Source of the DNA: Jimgerdemannia flammicorona
Lineage: Eukaryota > Mucoromycota > Endogonomycetes > Endogonales > Endogonaceae
DNA: 11,691 nucleotides
Assembly (NCBI GenBank): GCA_003990745.1
Contig: RBNI01006138.1
Coordinates: forward strand, 1 to 11,691
Reading direction: 5' to 3'
The translations under genes were made by a program, and so were the position numbers. Every line of letters starts with the position of its first letter. Within the stretch, counting starts at the first letter, position 1. The notes below the pieces were generated by a model. The model was given only the letters and a program-made list of their open reading frames with translations. It had not been told where the DNA came from and did no database searches. Shown one piece after another: positions 1 through 8,420 of the stretch.

Positions 1-97
1 AAAAAAAAAAAAAAAAAAAAAGATATTGATAAAGAGAAAGAGAAAACGGCAAATAAAAAAGAAAGGGGGGAACCATTTCATGTAGCAATAGGGGCCA

Positions 98-1622
98 TTA
101 CAAGACGGCAGGGTGTCCTTCTGGAAGGTTCGAAATCAGCTCTTTAATTTCTTCGTGAGACTTGTGAGAGAACGGGCAACCTATGAAAATAGAAATTGTT
201 TTAGTAGACGCTCGGTGACCTAGCTTCATTCGCACCCATCCAAAAATCATCGATAGCGATGACTCACCCTTCTCAAACGCGGGGCTAGTGCGCGATAGAA
301 ATCGATATGACCGACGTCAACGTTAGTACTTTACAGAATTCAGCTTGCAAGCTCTGCCTAATCGATTTCAAACAAATTACCATTTCGAGGTATCCTGTGC
401 AGCCTTGGCATCATTTGCGTAGGGGCAACCCGACTTGAAGGCTGGGCATTGCTGCTTGAGCTCCTCGACGCTCATAGACTTGAGAGCTGCGACGGATGGC
501 ATGGAGTGGGTATGCTGAGCGTCCGTGGTGGCCGCTAAGGGGATGAAGAACCAAAAATTAGATTGCGGAAAGAAGAAAAGAGTCGATCTCCAAATAAAAA
601 TACATACTGCTGTGGAAGACGGGGCTGGCAGATCATCAAGGTTGGATAAACAATTTGTAAGACAACGACGCTCTTTCCTAATTGTTCAAAATTCACACAC
701 ACTCCAACAGCACTCATCCCACACATACCACTTCCCGATATCACCGTGCTTCATCTGCCCGCTCATGAAGGGGCACCCGGTAGCGGCGACGGGGACCTCC
801 GTCGTCTCTTCCGTCTTGTGGAAGGGGCAACCTTTGAATCCAACAGTGTTAGATGAGTGGACGCGGAAAAAATACAGATGTGTTCCCAAACGGAGATGAC
901 GTGTGTTCGTACCATGTCCGAATGCAGGGCTGTCAAGTGTGAGGGAATAAATTTTCTCAGTTTTGGTGTTTTGGTGGCGTCGTGTGGCTTGCAATCGCGA
1001 ATAGGACTTACCATTTAGCGGTAACCTCGGCGGTTGCGCCTTCCGTGGCGTAAGGACAACCGGAAGAGAACGCGGGGCACTTTTGCTTGGCGTCCTTTAT
1101 CGAAGACATTACGTTTGAGGTTTCTGTTCAAACGAAAAGTGGTACATATGGTGTTTGAGATGCTGTTGATCATTTTAAAAAGGGTCCTTATAAAGTTACC
1201 GAGTATATTATACCGTCAACAGGGCATGCAGGATGGCCTTTGGGAACGGTTTCTAAAAGGGCGTTAATCTCCTCTTTGGACTTGTTGGCAAAGGGACAGC
1301 CTATGAAAGGTAGAAAATGTTGGAAATAGCTTGCTGCGAGCTTCAAACCTTCCGAAGTCATTTTCTATATCCATACCTTTCTCGAAAGCAGGGCTTCAAG
1401 TCGTTACAGTGAACCAAAAAGAGGTATTGTATGCGTTAGAGAGACACGCGCCGCAGCAAGCTTCAGGACTAACATTTTAATATCAGATAACAGACAACAG
1501 AAACATCCTTACCACTTCGTGCTATCGAATTTCCCATTAGCATACGGGCACCCGTTTTGGAAAGCAGGACACTTCTGCTTGATATCAACAAAGCTCGCTG
1601 CAAGGTTTCCTTCGGTGCTCAT
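98..1622 (-). CDS. Multi-CP-motif repeat protein (candidate heme-binding), 10 exons with four 17-nt microexons
   Basis: Hand-spliced exons on the minus strand are 1622-1513, 1393-1377, 1300-1214, 1123-1012, 929-913, 831-729, 624-608, 534-381, 284-268 and 180-98. All nine introns are GT-AG, 73-119 nt long, and the 717-nt reading frame stays open to TAA, giving 238 aa. All 15 cysteines (18, 25, 37, 44, 68, 87, 94, 109, 116, 134, 149, 184, 191, 206, 213) precede proline. A module reads CPAFxxGCPYA, about 12 residues, KCPAFxxGCPF, then an acidic/basic helix-like segment; modules 1 and 3 also share PxGHPA near their ends. Module 2 has diverged and carries extra CPFM and CPVF. There is no signal peptide or membrane segment, so it is probably cytosolic or nuclear. 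Known CP (heme-regulatory) motifs bind ferric heme through the Cys thiolate; CPVD at 68-71 recalls Hap1. Heme sensing or storage is inference. The least certain junction is intron 3 (1213-1124): without it there would be two genes, ending TAA near 1190 and starting at 1109. Confidence 0.8.
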
Positions 1623-2067
1623 GATTGTTCGCGTTTGAGGTGGTTGGGATGAGGGGTTTGGGGTGTGTAACTACTGCCTGCGGAGCAAAAGAAAGGGGTT
1701 ATTTCACTTTCAAAGAGATTAAATAGATTAAATACAGTCACATTGTTTCATTGTTCCCGCGGTCACCTGGAATTTACGTCACACAACCGAGGAGCCGCAA
1801 GTTTCTTTCTATCGCAACTCGTGGCTTCGACCTGAGACAGGACGAGAATGGAAACCACATGAGAGATTGTACATTTGTGCGGGATTTTGTGCCAGCCTGG
1901 GATGCACCTTGAAGACATGTAGATTTTATATGATAAGGTGCAGTGCATATTGATAACTGATTGGGATGGTCGTTGAAACTGGAATAATTGGTGACTCAGA
2001 AGGATAGGAATAATGCAACAACGTGATGTGCCATGAGTTCAATCTGATCACCAACACCCCCTGTCAG
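1623..2067. other. Intergenic: promoter side of the CP-motif gene and 3' side of the dioxygenase
   Basis: This 445-bp stretch holds no convincing gene. On the minus strand the 60 nt before the ATG at 1622 are C-A-rich (for example CCCCAAACCCCTCATCCC), typical of a fungal leader. No clear TATA box is visible. The short minus-strand frame at 1763-1948 has no recognisable content. Confidence 0.6.
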
Positions 2068-3329
2068 TCAGTGTACATAGCCCCTCCTCTTCGCCTCTTC
2101 GGGATAGTGCTTACACAACACACCGACATGACTCCTCGTGATACCCCTCCACGCATTCTCACCATAAACCTCGCGCTGCAACAGCTCTCTCGTGGGGACG
2201 TCGCTGGTCCACTCGTGGTGCTCGCGCGCGCGGTCGAGAATCCAAGCGGGCACGTCAATCTCGGGGATGACGGCATCGAGGTGGGGACACAGGAAGAAAG
2301 GGACGGAGAAGCGTTCCGAGTGCGAGTGGGTGAGGACCCGGTGTGTTGTGGAGACGTAAACACGTTTGGTCAGGCGCTCGAGCTGTTGGCCGATGTTGAT
2401 GACGGCGGTACCACGGATTGGGGTAGCTGAGAGCCAAGAGCCCATGCGCGTTTGAATTTGGAGGCCGCCGACTGCGTCTGGAGATGGACATCATAATGCT
2501 CAATACAGAGCGCTTGTGAAAATACCACACGAATCTCGCCTTGCGTACATACCTTGAAACAACATGGTCAGATATCCCCCATCCTTATGCGGTCCAACGC
2601 CCAACCCGTGCCCCTGTACGCCCGTCTCACCGGCTGCGGGATATCTAACGAGCTTCAGCCTATTATGGCTCTTCTCACCGAACGCCTCCTCAAAGAACCG
2701 TGGCGACAGCTCGAGGCTCCTAGCGATAGCGGACATGATTGCGAGCGCGACGTCGTTGGCGCGCGCCTGGAACCGCAGCACGCCGTCGCGGAATCCAGGT
2801 ACCAGTGCCTCGTCTGGCCACTGGTTCGGCCCGTGCAGGTTTTGGTAGATGGGCGATGTGGCCGGGAGCGGGCGTAGGGAGGCCCGCTCGGGGGCGTAGT
2901 CAAGTTCTTCTCGATTGTCGGCTTTCTAGAGGTGACGGGAGTTATTGTTCATTGGGATGTGCCTATTATACCAATGTAGCGGAAGGGAATATGATGTGAT
3001 CGAAAAGATGTTTCGGTCTGCAGACTCACAAAATCCGTAATTTCTTCACCCAATCGTGTGTAACCGCGAAAATGCGGGCTCTTCTCCATCGCAATCTCTT
3101 CCTTGATCTCCAGCGGCAGTGTGAAGAACCGTTTCAACACATCGAATAGGGAATCGAGCTCCTGCAGCGGGATGCCATGATTGGTGAGGTAGAAGAAGCC
3201 GGAATCCAACAGGGCCGAACGCAGCTCCGATATGAATCCGGATTGGGCGTCGGGGTCGTTAGATTGTAACAAGGAGTAGTCGAGGATTGGGAGGGACAAT
3301 GGCTCGCGAGCGTTGGAGTCTATTGTCAT
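2068..3329 (-). CDS. 2-oxoglutarate/Fe(II)-dependent dioxygenase, isopenicillin N synthase-like
   Basis: Three minus-strand exons (3329-3030, 2925-2553, 2477-2068) joined by GT-AG introns of 104 and 75 nt encode 360 aa, a normal family length. The start ATG at 3329 leads directly into a typical N-terminal DIOX_N region (LPILDYSLLQ near residue 13, GFFYLTNHGIP at 44-54, FFTLP at 68-72, RGYTRLGEE at 88-96). GPNQWPD at 132-138 and the core segment GVGPHKDGGYLTML at 209-222 follow. Iron ligands are H213, D215 and H270 (STTHRV), and R280-x-S282 is the 2-oxoglutarate-binding pair. The intron 2 junction restores DAVGGLQIQT and VINIGQQLER, as expected for this fold. The family couples 2-oxoglutarate decarboxylation to oxidation of a small substrate; the substrate here cannot be told. 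It is probably cytosolic. It lies head-to-tail upstream of the CP-motif gene with 445 bp between them. No defects are seen. Confidence 0.93.
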
Positions 3330-5677
3330 GGCGCTTGCTTACAAAAGTTAAGTAGAGCACAAGAGACAGTGTGCTGCCTTCAAGGTTTTAAGCACGCCAT
3401 CGATTACGTGATTGTTGGAGCAGTCCTGTTGGGGGTTAGGTCAGGTGACGAAGGTCTTTTTGTATTGTGGATACGCTTCGTTTGGACATGTCGGTGACCT
3501 CAAGACTCGCTGCTGTGCTGGATGTTTGACAAGTTGCAATTTGTTCCGAATTGGTGGAGCATCATGGAACACTTGAGGTTTCCAAGAGCATAATTATGAT
3601 TCATTGTCCCCATCACTGCGTCATCAGAACGAAACAAGCCACCCGCCCACAATTGTTACCCCCACGCGCGCTGAAGCACGTCCCTGTGGCATGTGAGATG
3701 CGCGAAAGCACTTTACCATTCATCTTCTACGTTCACGTTTCTTGACCTCATCCAATTCCTCCGACTCATTGGGGAACTGTGGATTAGCCGCTCACTGTTC
3801 CTCGATGGTGAGTAGGAGAGGACGCACGACAACTGCTACCTTATCGGGAGCTGTGCAGTTTAACTATGGGCAACGGTTCACTTGTATGAATTGGCCACAC
3901 TTCTTTTGCAAATTCTAACTTCTACTCTTTTCAAACAGGCCCTCGCCAGGTACCCGGCTACCCGTTTCCATTCGACAGGCATCATTCCGCCTCTGCATTA
4001 CTCGTTGGAATGTTTCACATACCCAGCACATGGGGCTACCCTTGACGCACCTTTTCCGCCACGGCGCTTCAATGGGTAACCGTGCTTCCACAAATTACCC
4101 TTTTGAAGTTTGTGTTGCGGGCAGGGAACGAATGGGTATATTGTCTGTCGTTCGGTTTGGAGTTGCGGAAGAATGGACGACCCGTCAACTGCCAATCCTT
4201 TTTGTGGATCTGCAGACCGACTCACCACGCTTTTTTTTATGTTTTTATAATTGCTCTGGCAATCTCACTTTTTGAGTTAAATATGAACTCAAATTTCACA
4301 ACTGTTATACTAGCCATGACGATCAACAAGACATGCCGACATCGTCCACACGTTCTCGCTTATCGGTGTCAGAGCTGTGATTTTAGTAGTCGCATTTCGA
4401 AAGGGTGAGCTACAACAATGCGGAATTTGAATACTTGTTTCTCGCATGAGGACAGGCTTGCGATGATCGTCGTGGATGTGTTCTCGCTACGATGGAGCGA
4501 GAAATAGTGGGAAATGCACTGATAAGGATACGTCGTGATGCGATGTTAGGTAGGGAAAGTCGAGGCCACTTTTTCACGGTGACTTCTGACTGATGGGCGG
4601 GCTTGGTTTTTGTAATGGTAATTGGATCCAGAGGGGTTGATGGTGGGAGGGTTGGAGTGATTTCTAAAGTAGCATGAAATAAACAAATCACGTTGTGAAA
4701 GAAAACACCGAGTTTTGTATATATGTGCAATTGGTTGCCACTGACGGGAAGACGGCCAATTGGTATAGAGGAGCAGTGTGCGATGGTGCAATATGTGCGG
4801 TTTGTGGACAATGAACAACGAGGCGAGCGTGATGGAATGATGCGGAGCAGGAGGATGGCCAACGGGTGTGAGCAAGGGATGGTCCAACTGGTGTGGGACA
4901 GGCAATGAGTGGCAAGTCTCTTATGGCCCTAGTCCACATGGGCTCTCACCGTCACCACGGGAAGTATACCGAAATATGGTGCACGATCTCTTCCGCATGG
5001 CCGTCTGGACTGTTTTTTAATTTTGGAGCCGCTACCACATGCTCTAGAATCTTCTTGGTCACTTCGATCATATAACCACCAGCGGAGCAGCGGAGTTACT
5101 CGTTAGAAAAGTTTATTGAACAAAGTTGGCACCATTGACAAGGATGATAATTGAATTTCAGATAAAATTAGGCGCTCAAATGAGATGCGTTGTAGCCAAC
5201 AATCAGGGATCGAATAATAAAGGGCTGTCTTCCAGACAATGGTGGGGAAGTTCGGGATCGGCGTTCCGGTTAATCCGAAAGGTTCCACATGTGCAAAAAA
5301 AAAAAAAAAAGTCTTGGCTCATCGTATAACTATGTATACCCGCGAGTGGAATTACGATCTACTGATTTTGGCTTCTGGTAGAAGCGCGTCCCAGGCTAGC
5401 CTGCCCATCTGGTTTCGGAAGTTGCGGGTCTTGGCGGTCATGTCGGTATTGTCGGAGAGGTAGGGGAATACGGCCGAAAAGGCATAGCATCGGAGTGGCA
5501 ATCGACGAAATTATTTGGTTGGGAGTCAAAGAACAAGAACAAGTGCGGGGGATCTGCAGATAACACTGATATGGTCGCTGCGGATCGGCGATTTTGCGTG
5601 GCGAAAGACCATAAGAGAGATTGGTGTGGCATGTTGATGTCATGAGCTAATTTTAGAATAGCAGCCACACCCGCAAG

Positions 5678-5685
5678 ATAAAAAG
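5678..5685 (+). promoter_or_regulatory. Possible TATA-like element of the chitin-binding gene
   Basis: ATAAAAAG lies 82 bp upstream of the ATG at 5767. A start of transcription about 30 bp downstream would leave a leader of roughly 55 nt rich in C and A, ending in the CAAA repeat. Position and sequence fit a weak TATA element, but A-rich strings are common in this DNA. Confidence 0.3.
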
Positions 5686-5739
5686 GCTGCAACCTTTGTA
5701 CCAAACCCCTCATCTCGTCTTCCCCATACAACCGCAACA

Positions 5740-5763
5740 CAAACAAACAAACAAACAAACAAC
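5740..5763 (+). repeat. CAAA microsatellite in the 5' leader of the chitin-binding gene
   Basis: Five perfect CAAA units are followed by CAAC, ending four bases before the ATG at 5767. The leader is unstructured and gives the start codon an A-rich context favourable for initiation. Repeat number is likely to vary between strains. Confidence 0.9.
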
Positions 5764-5766
5764 AGA

Positions 5767-6380
5767 ATGCAGCCTCTCTCTGTCATATTTGTTCTCCTCG
5801 CTGCTCTCCTCGCCGTCTCCGCCGACGTCAGCTGTGGGAATGGCACCTCTTGTGCCGCAGGTACGCTTCACAAGAAATCACCGTCGCTACCGAAAAACCA
5901 ACGTAGTATAGCGTCAACTTACTCTAAACTTCTCCCCCCTTCGTTAGGTTTCTGTTGCTCAAATGTCGGGTTCTGCGGCCAAACCGACTATCACTGTGGT
6001 GCGAGCTCTTGCAACCCTCAGTACGGTATTTGTGGTAAGTTGGTTTTCGCGGGAAAGTTTAACCGTGTTTATTAATGGCGGCTAAAAAGCTCATCCGAAG
6101 CAGCGGTATGATGGAAGTTGCAAACACCTGCTATGTCACTCACTCTTCCTCCTCATCCCCTCCGACAGGCACGGTCGTCACGTCAGGCTCTGTCATTTCC
6201 GTTTCCGCAACGGCGGGCAAAACAGGCACCGCCTCTACGGTGTTGACGGCCACTGGCTCGAGTGCGACGGCCACGGGTCGTAACTCAACGAGCAACAACG
6301 TGCCGAGCGGCAGGGGGGATGGCGGGAACGTAGCTTTCGTCGCAGTGGTTGTCACAGTTTTGGTCGCGACCTTGTTGTAA
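5767..6380 (+). CDS. Secreted, GPI-anchored hevein-type (CBM18) chitin-binding protein
   Basis: Exons 5767-5860, 5948-6034 and 6169-6380, joined by GT-AG introns of 87 and 134 nt (both phase 1), give 130 aa. Residues 1-19 form a signal peptide (hydrophobic run, cleavage near VSA/D). Residues 23-60 carry eight cysteines spaced C-5-C-4-CC-5-C-6-C-4-C-6-C, close to hevein, with CCSNVGFCG and CGQTDYHC as core motifs. The chitin-contact positions are partly altered: S36 and F40 are kept, V38 sits where an aromatic is usual, and H47 is where Tyr is usual, with Y46 beside it. Residues 62-105 are a Ser/Thr-rich, Pro-poor stalk with sequons at N25 and N99. SGRGDGG (107-113) followed by a C-terminal hydrophobic tail (115-130) is a standard GPI-attachment layout. 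It would sit on the plasma membrane or cell wall and bind chitin in self or neighbouring walls. A single small domain with no catalytic part suggests a structural, adhesive or shielding role. Confidence 0.9.
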
Positions 6381-6874
6381 TGGAAAGAACGGTACACTCC
6401 CAGACTCTCTCCGGATCTGGTTCCCGGTGCCATCATCATGGTAGTCAGTTACTAATGTGGAATGGACACGTGACTGCCAGCTTCGATATTTTTCATATCT
6501 CTTCCTCTTGTTTGTACTAGACATTACGATTCCTTCGCGCGTTCGTTACCCAGTGCGTGCGCTTGTAATTATCATTGTGATGCTGCCACATGAAAACCAT
6601 GTAAATAGATTCATCCTGAATGAACAGCTCGCATCATCATTCTCAGCAAATTTTCCAGTTTGAATTCGCACCTTCCTGTAATGGGTGTGGCGTCATTTTT
6701 TCTGTTTTTTTTTCGTTCCACTTAAACTTTATTCTTTCCTCTTAAATTTACGAACGCTACGTGTAATAGGTATGGAACGATTTGGAATCCGCTTGCGCCA
6801 TAGATATGCACCTTCTCAAGGCCAACGGAATGAAATAACAAATTTTAGTATTCCTATTCCTATGTAAACCATGA
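6381..6874. other. Downstream flank of the chitin-binding gene
   Basis: Mostly AT-rich non-coding DNA, presumably the 3' UTR of the gene ending at 6380 followed by spacer. A CACGTGA box lies at 6467-6473. No polyadenylation signal can be assigned with confidence and no gene is recognised. Confidence 0.5.
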
Positions 6875-7201
6875 CCATACCCGATCGACGTAAAAATCGA
6901 CAATCAAAAACTCTATGCTTGTCCCGGTTGCACAACGGACTTTGGAATGGAGAGTATAATACAACTCAACCTACTACGTCTGAGCAACCCGAACGAAATC
7001 AACCGCTACCGTTCCCACGCCAAGAAAATTCGGGGCCACTACCAGTCGTTCCAAGGTGCGTCAAGAATATGCAACCTCCGCATCGGGTGATGCCTACGAT
7101 CATTTCTAACCCCGCCGATACCATTCGCGTGACGGCATCAAGAGAATGGATCCTCGCGCTTGCTCGCTAGGGGGGACTGTGCTGCGAAAATGTCCGAGTA
7201 G
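6875..7201 (+). pseudogene. Coding-like fragment with a CPGC cysteine pair, start missing
   Basis: A frame open from 6875 (just after a TGA) has third positions rich in G/C, most strongly at about 6980-7055, unlike the overlapping ATG-initiated frame at 6871-7170. It encodes LYACPGCTTDFGMES, then a basic stretch with INRYRSHAKKIRGHYQSFQ. A plausible intron (GTGCGT at 7056, CTAAC branch at 7106-7110, acceptor AG at 7141-7142) would let it read on in frame to TAG at 7201. The Cys pair and later His residues vaguely suggest a zinc-binding segment. No ATG lies in the frame before the internal Met, and no acceptor precedes it, so it may be a decayed gene or an internal exon. Alternatively the 99-codon frame at 6871 is the real one, with ATG in a good context. 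Function unknown. Confidence 0.2.
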
Positions 7202-8144
7202 AGTCGTTGTGATGGGTTTCGCCTCTAATGGTTTGTATCTTCCATTTCTAGTTTTATTTATTTATATTAAAAAGAAAAGTAGAAAGTGATAGGCGTAAAC
7301 CATATTGAGACTGGCTACACAACCGGGGTCAGCTATGTCATCGACCAAAGTTTTTCTGTGGGCTGTTTCTTTTTTTTTTTTTTTTTTTTTTCACATGTTG
7401 TTTGACGTCAAGTCATGGGAACGGAGGTGTGTATCAAAGTGTCCGTATTACCATACCCGTCATCCTCACCGACGGGCAACAAACCTCGACCCAACCTGAT
7501 GCAGAGGCAAATAGAGTATTGGCGCGCCCTTGGGATCGTTGTACAATACCAGTACCAGACGCGCCAAGAAAATGTTGATGCCTGCATTTTTCTGGGCACT
7601 CCCTCGTGACTGTCAGGTCCTACATGGTGTCATGACACTACTGTCCATAGATTGCCATTACTGAAGGCGCTACTGTCACTCAAGACGATTGCGGTTTTGC
7701 GGCGTGCTGTGGTGGGGGGGATTCGGTCTACCAACGACTTGGTCCACGGGAAGTGTGCTTGTTGTAAATGCGCTCAACTAGACGATTGGATACGACGAAA
7801 TCAGGATTCCCCCCACACACCCTTTCTGGAAGCAAAACCAAAACACCACGTGAGGCCCTGCATTTATTCTAGTGCATAAATTGGAGTGCCGAATACGGAG
7901 ATCTCTGGGATGGATGGATTCGAGTGAATATTTTTTGGGTCGATGCTCGTGCTCTATGTTCAAGTACGCGTTTTGTTACAAGCTATGTAACGTGGATGTG
8001 AGGGACCAAAAAAAAAAAAAGAGAAAAAATTGAACACGTGACGTACGAACTTCGTGCTACACCATAGACTCGCCTTCAAAACCTACCTGCGACATTTTTT
8101 TTAATAAAAAATGAACATGTCAAAGATGCGGCTAATTCCCCGAC
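7202..8144. other. Non-coding spacer with homopolymer runs and CACGTGA boxes
   Basis: I see no supportable gene. Contents are an AT-rich patch near 7250-7280, a 22-T run at 7370-7391, a perfect 12-bp palindrome at 7627-7638, CACGTGA at 7847 and 8035, and a 13-A run at 8008-8020. Several 60-75 codon frames overlap on both strands without motifs. Confidence 0.5.
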
Positions 8145-8160
8145 TATAAATATATAAAAG
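8145..8160 (+). promoter_or_regulatory. Candidate TATA element
   Basis: A canonical TATAAATA (8145-8152) runs directly into TATATAAAAG. A GC-rich segment begins about 40-50 bp downstream, where a transcript would start. No protein gene follows on the plus strand, so it would drive a non-coding RNA if it is real. Confidence 0.3.
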
Positions 8161-8199
8161 AAAGGAGTGTGATTCGTTCTGGGAAAGCAACTGTACGAC

Positions 8200-8420
8200 A
8201 AGACCGCCGTCAGCGGCGCTGAGGAGGGCTAGAGTTCTGCTATCGCTGCCTCTGTCCCGCTCCCAGTGACACCAGATCGTCACCGTGCCTGAGAAGAGTC
8301 CGAACTCCGGACGGGTCGGCTGGAGGGCTGGACAACAGGCGATAGACTGACTGGGCGATGGACTGTCTGGACGACAACGGATGGTGAACGGTGGACGACA
8401 CATGATGGACGATGGAAACC
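8200..8420 (+). other. GC-rich segment with small hairpins and degenerate GGACGA-like repeats
   Basis: This stretch is clearly richer in G+C than its flanks. It contains three perfect 5-bp hairpins: CGCCG/CGGCG at 8205-8218, GTGAC/GTCAC at 8266-8283 and GTCCG/CGGAC at 8298-8312. A degenerate run of GGCGATGGACTG, GGACGAC and GGACGATGG follows at about 8339-8416. The plus strand has no long ATG frame. The 100-codon minus-strand frame at 8101-8403 shows no motif. A structured RNA or decayed simple repeat would both fit. Confidence 0.25.

Larger units (their letters stand above)
3330..5766. other. Long gene-poor intergenic region
   Basis: About 2.4 kb lies between the divergent dioxygenase and chitin-binding genes. 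Short frames exist on both strands, the longest being 150 codons at 4410-4862 minus, but three minus-strand frames overlap there and none has recognisable motifs. An intron-like segment with a good branch/acceptor site ends at 3939. A 16-A run lies at 5295-5310. A conserved gene made of several short exons could be missed here. Confidence 0.5.

Noticed and set aside
525..899. 124-codon plus-strand ORF
   Set aside because: It is antisense to exons and introns of the CP-motif gene and has no recognisable content.
686..994. 102-codon minus-strand ORF read as one exon
   Set aside because: It runs through two introns of the CP-motif gene; only its GCPFHK...GCPFM part is exon sequence (831-729).
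2023..2430. 135-codon plus-strand ORF
   Set aside because: It is antisense to exon 3 of the dioxygenase, which has the conserved His and RxS motif in its own frame.
4410..4862. 150-codon minus-strand ORF with overlapping 119- and 83-codon frames
   Set aside because: Several frames are open together, the products are low-information Ser/Pro/His/Ile mixtures, and no motif, signal or splice context supports one of them.
5438..5758. 106-codon minus-strand ORF opposite the chitin-binding gene's promoter
   Set aside because: Its start lies in the complement of the CAAA leader repeat (giving FVCLFV-like residues), and it overlaps the likely promoter of a well-supported gene.
6140..6439. 99-codon minus-strand Val/Thr-rich ORF
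   Set aside because: It is the shadow of the Ser/Thr-rich stalk exon of the chitin-binding protein.
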